A stretch of DNA of 54,135 nt from Neoroseomonas soli (GCF_018129065.1 NZ_JAAEDM010000024.1:1-54135), one strand, 5' to 3'. Numbered from the stretch's first letter, positions 34,607-42,857 are shown. A program made the numbers and translations. The notes: generated by a model from the letters alone, not told the origin.

Positions 34607-34888
34607 ATGGGGCGGAAGAAGGCGCACACGCCTGAGGAGATCGTAGCGAAGCTGCGGCAGGCGGAGGTGATGATCGGCCAGGGGAAGACGGTGGGCGATG
34701 CGGTGCGTGCGATCGGCGTGACGGAGCCGACCTACTATCGCTGGCGGACGGAGTTCGGCGGCCTGAAGCTGGACCAGGTGAAGCGGCTGAGGGAACTCGA
34801 GCGCGAGAACGCGCGGCTGCGCAAGGCGGTGTCGGACCTCACGCTCGAGAAGGTCATCCTGAAGGAAGCCGCGTCGGGAAAATGGTGA
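34607..34888 (+). CDS. IS3-family transposase orfA
   Basis: The 93-residue protein has an HTH_Tnp_1 domain (KKAHTPEEIVAKLRQAEVMI, then VRAIGVTEPTYYRWRTEFGG) followed by a leucine-zipper region (LRELERENARLRKAVSDLTL). It binds the IS ends and is joined to OrfB by frameshifting or coupled translation. ATG 34607 follows GGAGG by about eight bases. Its stop overlaps the orfB start in AAAATGGTGA. Confidence 0.93.
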   Translation: MGRKKAHTPEEIVAKLRQAEVMIGQGKTVGDAVRAIGVTEPTYYRWRTEFGGLKLDQVKRLRELERENARLRKAVSDLTLEKVILKEAASGKW

Positions 34889-35760
34889 GCCCCGCGCGGC
34901 GTCGGACCTGCGTCGAGCATGTGGTGCGCGAGATCGGGATCTCCGAGCGCAGGGCCTGCGCGGTGCCGGGGCAGCACCGCTCGACGCAGCGGAAGGTGCC
35001 GCGCGGGGCGGAGGATGAGGCACGACTGACGGCCGACATCATCGAGTTGGCGAAGCGCTATGGTCGGTACGGCTATCGCCGGATCACGGCCTTGCTGCGG
35101 GACGCCGGCTGGACGGTGAACCGCAAGCGGGTGGAGCGGATCTGGCGTCGGGAGGGGCTGAAGGTGCCCCAGCGGCAGCCGAAACGCGGCAGGCTGTGGC
35201 TGGCGGATGGCTCCTGCATTCGGCTGCGGCCGGAGCGGCCGAACCACGTCTGGGCCTACGACTTCGTCGAGGATCGGACCCGAGATGGCCGGAAGTTCCG
35301 GATGCTGTGCGTTGTGGACGAGTTCACGCGTGAGGCGTTGGCGATCCGCGTGGGGCGGAGGCTGACCTCGTCGGACGTGATCGACGTGCTGGCGGACCTG
35401 TTCCTCACGCAGGGGACGCCCACGCATATCCGCTCGGACCAGGGGCCGGAGTTCATCGCCGAGGCCGTGAAGGCGTGGATCGCCAGCGTGGGCGCACGCA
35501 CCGCCTACATCGAGAAGGCAAGCCCGTGGGAGAACGGGTACGTCGAATCCTTCAACGGGAAGATGCGCGATGAGCTGCTGAACGGCGAGGTGTTCAACAC
35601 GCTCAGGGAAGCCCAGGTGCTGATCGAGGAATGGCGCCGGCACTACAACCGGGTACGGCCGCATTCCGCGCTGGGCTACCGGCCGCCAGCCCCGGAGATC
35701 CTGCCCGCAGCGATGAGCCCGACCGGCTCAGGAGCCGGTCAGATGGCGGTGGCCCATTAA
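34882..35760 (+). CDS. IS3-family transposase orfB (DDE integrase core)
   Basis: The 292-residue protein begins with an HTH_21-like region (RYGYRRITALLRDAGWTVNR) and continues into the rve integrase core. The DDE triad is visible as the Asp in WAYDFVED, the Asp in IRSDQGPEFIA and the Glu in SPWENGYVESFNGKMRDELL. The YNRVRPHSALGYRPPAPE end is typical of the IS407 group. It overlaps orfA by seven bases. All catalytic residues are present, so it should be functional. Confidence 0.95.
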   Translation: MVSPARRRTCVEHVVREIGISERRACAVPGQHRSTQRKVPRGAEDEARLTADIIELAKRYGRYGYRRITALLRDAGWTVNRKRVERIWRREGLKVPQRQPKRGRLWLADGSCIRLRPERPNHVWAYDFVEDRTRDGRKFRMLCVVDEFTREALAIRVGRRLTSSDVIDVLADLFLTQGTPTHIRSDQGPEFIAEAVKAWIASVGARTAYIEKASPWENGYVESFNGKMRDELLNGEVFNTLREAQVLIEEWRRHYNRVRPHSALGYRPPAPEILPAAMSPTGSGAGQMAVAH

Positions 35761-35794
35761 AATCCCACCCGGACCACTTGATGGGGGCTGGTCA

Positions 35795-36417
35795 GCGAAC
35801 AGAGCCTCGATCTGGTGCTCTTCCTCAACGGAATCCCGGTCGCCACGGCGGAGTTGAAGTCGGACTACACCCAGTCCGTGCAGGATGCGGTGGACCAGTA
35901 CCGCTTCGACCGCCTGCCCAGGGCGCCCGGCAAGAACCTGGCCGAGCCCCTGCTGTCCTTCCCCGGCGGCGCGCTGGTGCATTTCGCGCTGAGCAACAGC
36001 GAGGCGCAGATGTGCACGCGCCTCGCTGGAGCCGACAGCAAGTTCCTGCCCTTCAACCGCGGCCATGATTTCGGCGCGGGCAACCCGCCCAACCCGAACG
36101 GCGCCCCCACGGCCTATCTGTGGGAGGAGGTCTGGCAGCGGGACAGCTGGCTCGAGATCCTCGGCCGCTACCTGGTGCCGGTGAAGGACGACAAGAAACG
36201 GCTCGCCGGCTGGATCTTCCCGCGCTTCCACCAGCTGGACGCCTCGCGGAAGTTGGTGGCCGAGGTGCTGAAGGATGGGCCGGGCGGGAAGTACCTGATC
36301 GAGCACTCGGCCGGCTCGGGGAAGACCAACTCCATTGCCTGGACGGCGCATTTCCTCGCCGACCTGCATGACGCGGCCAACAGCAAGCTGTTCGACACGG
36401 TGCTGGTGGTGTCGGTA
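35795..36417 (+). pseudogene. hsdR: Internal fragment of a type I restriction endonuclease HsdR
   Basis: About 205 codons match the N-terminal part of HsdR: QSLDLVLFLNGIPVATAELK is the nuclease-domain block with its E-x-K pair, LVHFALSNSEAQMCTRLAGA follows, then AYLWEEVWQRDSWLEILGRY and the motor Walker A IEHSAGSGKTNSIAWTAHFL. The first residues are missing at the IS end (35794), and the match ends abruptly in LFDTVLVVS at about 36417, where unrelated coding DNA begins. Most of the translocase domain is absent. No hsdS is present. Confidence 0.85.
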
Positions 36418-36764
36418 CGGGTACAGCGCCGCCGCCGCGCGTCGCCTCCGCCGTCGCGCGCCTCGGCCCGGACGTGCAGCGTCACGCGCTGCGCCTCGCG
36501 TCTCTGCTGATCTGCAACCAGGGTCGCCTCTCGGCCTCCACGACCTGGGTTCGGCTCCGGCCTGAGCCGAACCTCGTGGCGCCGATCTTCGGCTTCGTGT
36601 TCCTCGATGAAGACCGGGTCGCGTGCTTCGGCGCGCGCGGCGACTGCCCACCGCCGCTTGAACCCTTCTTCGCGCGCCGACTGGGTGAACGGCCCTGGCA
36701 GGACCCGGCCTTGGCCGATCAGGTCGCGCTGCACGAATGGGCCTCGAAGGGGAGGGCGGCGTGA
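36418..36764 (+). pseudogene. 3' fragment of an unknown gene fused after hsdR
   Basis: A frame open from the hsdR breakpoint to TGA 36762-36764 reads RVASAVARLGPDVQRHALRL, then LLICNQGRLSASTTWVRLRP and a charged end. Codon use is normal, but no family is recognised and the 5' part is missing. The stop overlaps the ATG of the primase-like ORF (TGATG), as in a real operon, so these genes came together from another element. A GTG at 36474 could allow a short product. Confidence 0.5.
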
Positions 36765-37372
36765 TGGACGCGCTTCCCGAGAGCCTTCGCGCGCCCGCCT
36801 CGCACGTCGCACCCGACGCCGACGAGCTCCTCGCCTTTCTTCGTTGGCTTCGGCCGGATGGGCCTTGGGTGCTCGACACCTGCAAGACGCCTGGCCGGAG
36901 GAGCGCCGTGTTCGGCCCAGGGGAGGAGGCCGCGCTGCGCGCCTGGGCCGACGGCCTCGGCGAACGCGACACCTACACCCTTGTCGGCCTGCCGGAGGAG
37001 GGCGTGGCCGGTCAGCCGACGAAGGAGCAGATGCGCGGCGCCGAAGTGCTTTGGGTGGACCTCGACCCGCGCGCTGGCGAAGAAGTGACTAAGGAGCGCG
37101 AACGCATGCTCGCGCTGCTCACCACCGCGCGCCCCACGACCCTGCCGCCGCCCTCGCTGATCGTGGACAGCGGCCGGGGCCTCTGGGCCTTCTGGCGGCT
37201 GGCCGCGCCGCTGCATGACGCGGGGCTGGTGGAACGGCTCAAGGGCATGCGCAGCGGCGCGGTTGAGCATCTCAAGTCCTTCCTGTCTCGCTCGGTGGAC
37301 CGCGCGCGCATGGCGGCACCGGTCGCCTGCGCGTGTTCACGTCGCACGAGGAGGAGTTCGTGGAGGCGGTGA
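36764..37372 (+). CDS. Truncated RepB/primase-like protein
   Basis: The 202-codon ORF begins MDALPESLRAPASHVAPDAD. Its centre resembles the RepB-type primase domain of plasmid and phage replication proteins: DTYTLVGLPEEGVAG, then AEVLWVDLDPRAGEEVTKER with the acidic metal pair, and PPSLIVDSGRGLWAFWRL. The downstream catalytic and helicase parts are missing. From ATG 37247 (MRSGAVEHLKSFLSRSVDRA) it appears to run into the start of the next gene and then out of frame at about 37305. It is likely a deletion product rather than an active primase. Confidence 0.55.
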   Translation: MDALPESLRAPASHVAPDADELLAFLRWLRPDGPWVLDTCKTPGRRSAVFGPGEEAALRAWADGLGERDTYTLVGLPEEGVAGQPTKEQMRGAEVLWVDLDPRAGEEVTKERERMLALLTTARPTTLPPPSLIVDSGRGLWAFWRLAAPLHDAGLVERLKGMRSGAVEHLKSFLSRSVDRARMAAPVACACSRRTRRSSWRR

Positions 37373-37851
37373 ACAACGCGGCGGCGCGCGCGGCGAAGGT
37401 GATCGACGCGCGCCGCGCCTCCATCCTGCGCACCATCACGGCGCTGGAGACGCGCGTGAAGGAGGCGCTGTTGCCGAGGGTCGGCCCCGGCCTCGCCGCC
37501 GAGATCAGGGCGCATGTGAAATCGCTGAAGGCTGGCGAGCGCCTGTCCTTCCTACAGGCGGCGGCGCAGGCGGGTGACGTGGACACCATCGGCTCGGTGA
37601 TCACGGCGCCGCCCTACCTCTCTGGCGTGGACGAGAAGACGGTCACGCTGGTGCGCGAGGTCGCCGCGCGGGCGGTGGCACCGAGGGACTGGGACCAGGC
37701 GCGCGCGGCCGAGCGGACGCTGGTGCAGGTCGAGGCGGTCGGTTCGGCGCTGCTGAAGCGCGTCGCGGACGTCTCGCGCCGGAAGGACAGCGTCCGCGCC
37801 CACGCGGGCGAGAAGGTGGCGGCGCTGCGCCGGGTCGGCGCCTCGACCTGA
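37333..37851 (+). CDS. Unknown phage/plasmid-type protein, probably frameshifted at its start
   Basis: The 172-codon ORF starts with a weak GTG and reads FTSHEEEFVEAVNNAAARAA, followed by long charged helices (ETRVKEALLPRVGPGLAAEI) with coiled-coil character. A better beginning lies in another frame at ATG 37247 (VEHLKSFLSRSVDRA); joining it to RAHGGTGRLRVF needs one shift in the CGCGCGCGC tract at 37301-37309. No domain is recognised. The repeat of GC dinucleotides is a natural slippage site. It ends 186 bp before the next small gene. Confidence 0.5.
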   Translation: MFTSHEEEFVEAVNNAAARAAKVIDARRASILRTITALETRVKEALLPRVGPGLAAEIRAHVKSLKAGERLSFLQAAAQAGDVDTIGSVITAPPYLSGVDEKTVTLVREVAARAVAPRDWDQARAAERTLVQVEAVGSALLKRVADVSRRKDSVRAHAGEKVAALRRVGAST

Positions 37852-38036
37852 CGAGACGCGCGCCGCGCGTTGCCCCATGGCGCGCGGCGTGTGCAGGGGC
37901 GGGTGGGCGGAGATGGGCGTCCACCCGCCCCGACCCCTGGGCCGGGCGCGACAGTACAGGCTTGTCTTCCTACAGGCAGGCGGAGACCGTTCGGGTCTTC
38001 GTTGCGAGTTCGCAGCGAGAAGAACGGAGAACCGAG

Positions 38037-38264
38037 ATGACCGCCAAGACCCGCCGCCCTGCCGAGCCCGCCCGCGCCGCTGGGCTGAAGGAGTGGCTGC
38101 GCACCAACTACGCCAAGGGGCGCCGCCTCGTTGTCGCCGACGCCGCCGCCGCGTTCGGCTGCCTTGAGAAGCAGGTGCGCAACGCGCTGGATCAGGTGCG
38201 CCGCGACGGCGGCGCCGTCGAGAGCCTCGGCGATGGCGCCTTCAAGGTGCGCTTCCCGCGCTGA
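38037..38264 (+). CDS. Small basic winged-helix-like protein
   Basis: The 75-residue protein starts at ATG 38037 with GGAG seven bases upstream. LKEWLRTNYAKGRRLVVADA then FGCLEKQVRNALDQVRRDGG has the look of a small DNA-binding helical domain with a beta wing (GDGAFKVRFPR). It may be a regulator or DNA-binding accessory of the lost element. A strong hairpin lies 18 bp after the stop. Confidence 0.7.
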   Translation: MTAKTRRPAEPARAAGLKEWLRTNYAKGRRLVVADAAAAFGCLEKQVRNALDQVRRDGGAVESLGDGAFKVRFPR

Positions 38265-38281
38265 CCGCGCCGCCCGCCGCC

Positions 38282-38327
38282 GCAAGCAGAAAGGGCGCCC
38301 CGGCGATGGCCGGGGCGCCCTTCTTGC
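38282..38327. terminator. Strong convergent terminator hairpin
   Basis: AAGGGCGCCCCGGC (38291-38304) pairs perfectly with 38309-38322 around GATG, and outer arms GCAAG/CTTGC extend the stem. It lies between a plus-strand gene ending at 38264 and a minus-strand gene ending at 38338, so it can serve both. Confidence 0.8.
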
Positions 38328-38337
38328 GTTTGCAGGT

Positions 38338-38694
38338 CTAGTGCACCGCCCTCGGCATCAGCCTCTCTGCCATTTGGCGCCGAGTATCGTCGTCGAGAAG
38401 GTTGTTGCACATGTACGCAAGGCTCTGCGCGAGAAAGGCCATCTGGCCTGGGTTGAGGTTGAACGTCTCCCAGTTCTCCTCAATGGCAATTCGTGCGAGC
38501 ATCGCGAAGTGAGCGACGATGGTAGACCAGCAGTCGTCGAGACCCACGCTTTCTTCAAATACTTCGAAGTGCTCAAGCGCGGCCAAGAGATCATCGACAT
38601 CGGGTACGTTGCTCCGGCAGAACTCGCGCCACTCAAGCTCCGCCAATTCGCGCGCGGAACCGATGACGGCAGCGTCGGTGTCGTAGTCACTCAT
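38338..38694 (-). CDS. Hypothetical acidic protein
   Basis: The 118-residue acidic, helical protein begins MSDYDTDAAVIGSARELAEL and continues through VDDLLAALEHFEVFEESVGL with tryptophans and His/Asp residues but no known catalytic motif. ATG 38694 is the natural start; the frame upstream is not coding-like. I do not recognise the family. It lies downstream of a restriction-like gene on the same strand, 244 bp away, so it may be cargo or an accessory of that system. Confidence 0.65.
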   Translation of the reverse strand: MSDYDTDAAVIGSARELAELEWREFCRSNVPDVDDLLAALEHFEVFEESVGLDDCWSTIVAHFAMLARIAIEENWETFNLNPGQMAFLAQSLAYMCNNLLDDDTRRQMAERLMPRAVH

Positions 38695-38938
38695 GATTTG
38701 GTCACCCGTCAGGATCGCCCGCCCCTGGGCGGTTGTGTTGGATCGCTGACGGTCCGCAGGGTCCACACGGCCCGGCGGGCCTAGCCCTGGGCCTGCAACG
38801 CGGATCAAGGGCTTGCTGTGTCGCCCACCGGCTCGGCTCCCGACTGGACACGGGCGAAGGTCTGACTCTGCCGAGCGCGATCCTTGCAGCACATGGCGGC
38901 CCGGCGTGTCTACCTGTTTCCACGATGCACGCGCGCCA

Positions 38939-39646
38939 TCAGAAACGCGCGTCATACTCCCGCGCAATCCGCGCCAGCGCTGCACCGTAGTCCAGGGCAG
39001 TGGCCTTGGCGTTAGCCCAGGTGAAGGCGAACGGCGGCTCGTTCGTCGCGGCGTACCTCAAGATGATGAACTCATCGAATGCGTGCGCCGCGAGCGTGAG
39101 CAGGCGGCGCTCCGCTTCGTCGGCTTCGGCGATCGGATGTTTGTGCTTTCGCCCGTCTGTCGGGAACGGTCGCTCGCCCTCGTAGGAAGTCGTGTGCAGC
39201 GCCCGATTAATGCCCACGACGCCGACGCAGATCGGCCGCCCGCCACGCTTTCGGAAGGTCGCGGCTTGGCCGGTCAGGTCCGAGATCACCCGATCAATCT
39301 GCTTGATCATCGCCTTGTGCAGAATCTTGACCTCGACGCCGATCTCAATCGTCGCCACCGGCCCGCGCTGCACGATATAGCCCGCATCGGCCCGCGCCTG
39401 GGCACCGGGCACGATCTGGCCAAGTGTTCCATCCCCACGCCGCGCGCGGATGCCCTGCTGAGTGTTGGCGGAGTTCATGACAGCGGCGCCCGCCGCAACG
39501 CGTGCGTTGAACTTGGGCGAGAGCCCGGTCGCGTGCACGTCCTCGAACAGGTGCATCGCGACGTGGTCGCCCAGCGTCGAGTTGCGATGCAGATACGCCT
39601 TGCCGTCGAAAAGGCCCTGGAACGCGTCGAGAAGTCGGAACGCCAA
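38939..39646 (-). CDS. Putative restriction endonuclease paired with the adjacent methylase
   Basis: The 235-residue protein lies eight bases downstream of a DNA methyltransferase on the same strand. It contains a PD-(D/E)xK-like core: DAGYIVQRGPVATIEIGVEVKILHK offers the Glu-x-Lys pair after a beta-strand. The rest (GGRPICVGVVGINRALHTT) fits an alpha/beta nuclease fold. The start is TTG 39646 with GAGG six to eight bases upstream, a weak start that would keep nuclease levels low. No close restriction family is recognised, so the assignment rests on the motif and position. Confidence 0.6.
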   Translation of the reverse strand: MAFRLLDAFQGLFDGKAYLHRNSTLGDHVAMHLFEDVHATGLSPKFNARVAAGAAVMNSANTQQGIRARRGDGTLGQIVPGAQARADAGYIVQRGPVATIEIGVEVKILHKAMIKQIDRVISDLTGQAATFRKRGGRPICVGVVGINRALHTTSYEGERPFPTDGRKHKHPIAEADEAERRLLTLAAHAFDEFIILRYAATNEPPFAFTWANAKATALDYGAALARIAREYDARF

Positions 39647-39654
39647 CCCACACC

Positions 39655-40653
39655 TCAGGCGGTTGCGCGCTTCCCTCTCGGGGCTTCGAGCTCCGCGACG
39701 GTCGCGCCGGTCTCACGCTTCAAGCCAGTCGCCCGCTCGACGTTCTCTCGCGCCATGCGCACATAGCCTGGGTCGATCTCAATGCTGACCGAGTGGCGCC
39801 CCGCAGCGACCGCCGCGACCGCCGTGCTCCCGGTGCCCGCGAAGGGGTCCAACACCGTGTCGCCCGCGAAGGAGAACATGCGAATCAGGCGCTCAGCCAG
39901 CGCCGCCGGGTAGGGTGCAGGATGTCCGGCCCGAGTGGAAGCCCCTCGAATATCCGTCCAGATGCTTCGCCACCAATGCTGCATCTCCTCCTTCGTCAGG
40001 ATGGAGAGCGCCTTCTGAAGCGGGCTGACCTTCCGATACTCGCCGCCCTTCCGCATGAACAGGATGTACTCGATATCGTTCTTGACCACGGCGCCCGGCT
40101 GGTAGGGCTTTCCGTAGAAGCCCGCCCCATTGCCCTCCGCCTCGGTCACGCCGTTCGCAATCTTGTGCCAGAGGATCGGTGTCAGCACGTCCAGGCCGAC
40201 GCCGCGCGCGCGCACCTGAATGTCTGCGTGCAGCGGCATGACAAGATGCCGGCCCGCCAGCCTGCGCGGGATGCAGACGTCGCCCACCACGCAACACACG
40301 CGCCCTCCGGGCACCAGCACGCGATTGCACTCGGCCCATACGCGGTCGAGCTCGTCGAGAAACTTCTCGTAGTCTGCGACGGCGCCTAGCTGCGCGGCGC
40401 TGTGCGGATACTCCTTCAGGGTCCAGTACGGCGGCGACGTCACAACAAGGTGGACGGATTGGTCGGGCAGCCGCGAGAGGTCGCGCGCGTCGCCCTGCTC
40501 AACGCGGTGGGTGGTCCGGTCGAAGGGGGCGGGCCAGGGCACCTGTCGGAACCGCTCGTTGGCGGCGCGGAGGACCTTCAGCGCCTCGGGCGTGTTGTCG
40601 GCCGTGGGGAGCTCGAAGGACTCGCCGCGCAGATGCACTATCTCACCGGCCAT
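39655..40653 (-). CDS. Type II-like DNA methyltransferase (N6_N4_Mtase, N4-cytosine type likely)
   Basis: The 332-residue enzyme has the beta-class motif order: catalytic motif IV VTSPPYWTLKEYP first, then FSFAGDTVLDPFAGTGSTAV (motif I, AdoMet site) near the C-terminus, followed by SIEIDPGYVRMARENV. SPPY is typical of N4-cytosine methylases, though some N6-adenine enzymes share it. Start: the open frame begins at GTG 40704, but ATG 40653 has GGGGAG seven bases upstream and is preferred. It should protect the site cut by the neighbouring nuclease. Confidence 0.92.
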   Translation of the reverse strand: MAGEIVHLRGESFELPTADNTPEALKVLRAANERFRQVPWPAPFDRTTHRVEQGDARDLSRLPDQSVHLVVTSPPYWTLKEYPHSAAQLGAVADYEKFLDELDRVWAECNRVLVPGGRVCCVVGDVCIPRRLAGRHLVMPLHADIQVRARGVGLDVLTPILWHKIANGVTEAEGNGAGFYGKPYQPGAVVKNDIEYILFMRKGGEYRKVSPLQKALSILTKEEMQHWWRSIWTDIRGASTRAGHPAPYPAALAERLIRMFSFAGDTVLDPFAGTGSTAVAAVAAGRHSVSIEIDPGYVRMARENVERATGLKRETGATVAELEAPRGKRATA

Positions 40654-40799
40654 CGCCCGCTCCCCCGCATGGACCACCGGACTAGCACGGCCGAGCGTGG
40701 TCACGGCAAGCCCGGCGGCGCGGCGGGGACGTCACCGTCCCTGCGACCGTCCCTGGCCCCCGTCCCTGGGCCTCGAAACCGCTGTAACCCTGGGAAAAC

Positions 40800-40847
40800 C
40801 TGGTGCCGGCACGCGGATTTGAACCGCGGACCTACTGATTACGAATC
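40800..40847 (-). repeat. Left attachment site: 48-bp copy of the tRNA-Thr 3' half
   Basis: Bases 40800-40847 are identical to 47694-47741, which cover the CCA end, acceptor 3' strand, T arm, variable loop and the anticodon arm through part of the loop of tRNA-Thr(CGT). After 40847 the sequences diverge (CTTGCGCC against AGTTGCTC), so this copy has no 5' half and is not a tRNA gene. It is the left boundary created by site-specific integration. Confidence 0.95.
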
Positions 40848-40963
40848 CTTGCGCCCCATCCGCATTCGCGCGTCGTGCAGGGACCGCTCGACAAATTACA
40901 ACGTATTGTCAGTTGGTTAGTGGCCATCGAGTCTCTGCGCGTCCCATTGAATCCCTCTCAGGG

Positions 40964-40982
40964 TGGCACCATAATGGCACCA
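40964..40982 (+). promoter_or_regulatory. Double TGGCACCA motif near the left att site
   Basis: TGGCACCA-TAA-TGGCACCA stands 117 bp inside the left repeat, just ahead of the integrase gene. An almost identical element lies inside the right end. Such paired repeats are good candidates for integrase arm-type or excisionase binding sites. Confidence 0.55.
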
Positions 40983-41001
40983 CCAGTCGGGGAGGTAGCC
41001 G

Positions 41002-42168
41002 ATGACGCTGACTGACGCGGCGCTACGTAAGGCCGGGGATGGCGCGATCATGCGCGAAGGCGGCTTGGAGTTCCGGTTCTTCGCCGAGGGCAAGGCCGGT
41101 GTTCGGTTCGTCGGCCGCGTGCGCGGCACCAATCAACGCATTGCCATCGGGCTCGGGCGCTATCCGACGCTATCGCTCAGGGCCGCGCGAGAAATCCGCG
41201 AGGCGCACAGCCGCCTCTGCGCGCAGGGCATTGATCCCCGCCACGTGCGGCAGGAGGCCGCCCAGGCGCAGCAGCGGTTCGTCGCGGAGTTGTTGGAGCA
41301 ATACCTCGGCACCCTGACGGACAATCGGCCACGGACTGTGGCCGATAAGCGGTCCACGCTCGGGCAGGCTCTAGAAGGGTGGAGGAAGCGCCCCATCGGC
41401 AGCATCGCGAGGGCAGATGTCGCCCGGCTGCTGGACGACTATGCGCGGAAGCCCGCCGCGCGGCGCAAGGTGTTCTCCTACGTCTCGCACTTCCTGCGCT
41501 GGTGCCAGGATCGCGATCTGATCGACCATAACCCTTGCCGCGATATCCGCCCGCCCAAGCCTGTCGCTGCCCGCGAGCGTGTCCTGACGGACGTTGAGAT
41601 TGCGGCGCTGATGAAGCTGCACGGCTCCATCTGGGGCACCATGCTGCAACTGATGCTGCTGACCGGGCAGCGCGGCGGCGAAGTGTGCAAGATGCGCGTA
41701 AGCGAGATCGACCTTGCCGCGCGCACATGGACCATACCGGCGGCGACCATGAAGCAGGGGCGCACCCATGTTGTGCCGCTATCCGCGGCCGCGGCCGAGA
41801 TCGTTGGACGAGAGATAAGGGAACGCCCCGAAGGCTGGGGACCGTATCTGTTCGGCGTGGGTAGCAAGGGCGAGAAGCCGTACAACGGCCGCAGCAACGG
41901 AATGGAGGAAGTGCTCAAGCTGACCGGTACGGCCGGATGGTACGGGCACGACTGCCGCCGCACAGCAATCACCTTGATGCAGAGAGTGGGTATCGCACGC
42001 GAGGTCCGACAGCGGGTGACGGGCCATGCTGCACCCCGCGATGGTGCCGCAAGCTACGAACGCCACCGCTTTGACGACGAGGCCCGTAGAGCGGTGGAGC
42101 GGTTGGCCGATGAAGTGGGGCGCATTGTTCGAGGTGGCGCCGAGATCATTCATATGCGGGGTGCGTAA
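41002..42168 (+). CDS. int: Tyrosine recombinase (phage-type integrase) of the tRNA-Thr island
   Basis: The 388-residue integrase has an N-terminal arm-binding (DUF4102-like) domain (FRFFAEGKAGVRFVGRVRGT, GLGRYPTLSLRAAREIREAH), a SAM-like core-binding domain and a catalytic domain. Catalytic residues are Arg in LLTGQRGGEV, His-x-x-Arg in GHDCRRTAITLMQ, His in VTGHAAPRD and Tyr in AASYERHRF. ATG 41002 follows GGAGG by seven bases. It lies 154 bp from the left att repeat and should integrate the element into the 3' end of tRNA-Thr(CGT). It appears intact. Confidence 0.95.
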   Translation: MTLTDAALRKAGDGAIMREGGLEFRFFAEGKAGVRFVGRVRGTNQRIAIGLGRYPTLSLRAAREIREAHSRLCAQGIDPRHVRQEAAQAQQRFVAELLEQYLGTLTDNRPRTVADKRSTLGQALEGWRKRPIGSIARADVARLLDDYARKPAARRKVFSYVSHFLRWCQDRDLIDHNPCRDIRPPKPVAARERVLTDVEIAALMKLHGSIWGTMLQLMLLTGQRGGEVCKMRVSEIDLAARTWTIPAATMKQGRTHVVPLSAAAAEIVGREIRERPEGWGPYLFGVGSKGEKPYNGRSNGMEEVLKLTGTAGWYGHDCRRTAITLMQRVGIAREVRQRVTGHAAPRDGAASYERHRFDDEARRAVERLADEVGRIVRGGAEIIHMRGA

Positions 42169-42169
42169 C

Positions 42170-42571
42170 ATGGCCTCGGCGAGGAAGCTGACGAAGAGCC
42201 AGCGTCGGCGGCAAAAGCAGCGCTGGTGGAAGAAGAACGTAGGCCCCATGCCCACCCACCTGGTTGGCTGGCCGGGGGCCGAGGGCAACCTAGAAAAGCA
42301 TAAGCCAGCGGAAGCTTGGGAACGCGCCCCCTCGTATCTGGTTCAGGCTGGTGAGTGTCCATGTCTGGACGCGCATGCACTGCAAGAACTGACCCAGGCA
42401 TCCGGAAGGGCGCGCGCGCAAGAGCGCACCGTTCGGATTGCCGAGTTGAAGGCGAAGTACCCGGACTTCTGGGGTAAGCGCGGCACAGCGAAGGTGATCG
42501 CGTCCCTGGAAACGGCGGACGGCAACCCGCTAATGGAGCGCACGGTGCGAAAGTATTTCCGCGACGGCTAA
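42170..42571 (+). CDS. Hypothetical basic protein of the island
   Basis: The 133-residue protein begins two bases after the integrase stop, so it is probably coupled to it. The N-terminus is very basic (ASARKLTKSQRRRQKQRWWK), and the C-terminus (RTVRIAELKAKYPDFWGKRG, then LMERTVRKYFRDG) may form a helix-turn-helix, so DNA binding is likely. No family is recognised. It could act as a recombination directionality factor or regulator, but that is only a position-based guess. Confidence 0.65.
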   Translation: MASARKLTKSQRRRQKQRWWKKNVGPMPTHLVGWPGAEGNLEKHKPAEAWERAPSYLVQAGECPCLDAHALQELTQASGRARAQERTVRIAELKAKYPDFWGKRGTAKVIASLETADGNPLMERTVRKYFRDG

Positions 42572-42644
42572 ATCGGCCCGCTGGAAGGGTGCCAGCGAAA
42601 ATACGTGCCACATGCGGCCTCAGCGTAATTCATGAGGCAGCGCA

Positions 42645-42857
42645 ATGGTTCAGAACCTTCCGGTTCCCGGCCGGGCTATCCGTCTACCCGGCGTCTGTGC
42701 CCTGACGGGCGCTTCACGCTCCACGATCTGGCGTTGGGTTGCAGCCGACCCGACCTTTCCCAGGCCATTCCGCCTCTCCCCCGCCGTGACAGTGTGGGAT
42801 GAGGCCGAGGTGCTCGCGTGGCTCGCCGCGAAGAAGCGGAGGGATCGCGCGGCATGA
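42645..42857 (+). CDS. AlpA-family DNA-binding regulator
   Basis: The 70-residue protein has the winged HTH_17/Phage_AlpA layout: RLPGVCALTGASRSTIWRWV as the MerR-like helix-turn-helix, DPTFPRPFRLS, then WDEAEVLAWLAAKKRR at the end. AlpA proteins activate excision or replication genes in prophages and satellites. GAGG precedes the ATG. It overlaps the next gene by four bases (ATGA) and may control the HEAGH and primase genes that follow. Confidence 0.9.
   Translation: MVQNLPVPGRAIRLPGVCALTGASRSTIWRWVAADPTFPRPFRLSPAVTVWDEAEVLAWLAAKKRRDRAA

Larger units (their letters stand above)
34541..35794 (+). mobile_element. IS3-family insertion sequence (IS407-like), 1254 bp
   Basis: The element carries orfA and orfB and has imperfect terminal inverted repeats of about 31 bp. 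The left end starts TGACCTGACCCCCTAGAAGC and the right end, read inward, TGACCAGCCCCCATCAAGTG; both continue with GGTCCG. Flanking bases (AATA left, GCGA right) do not match, so there is no target duplication. That fits an IS-mediated deletion that joined hsdM to hsdR. The element itself looks intact. Confidence 0.85.

Noticed and set aside
40800-40847. Second tRNA-Thr gene
   Set aside because: Only the 3' half matches; after 40847 the sequence diverges and no D arm or 5' acceptor strand is present. It is an att repeat.
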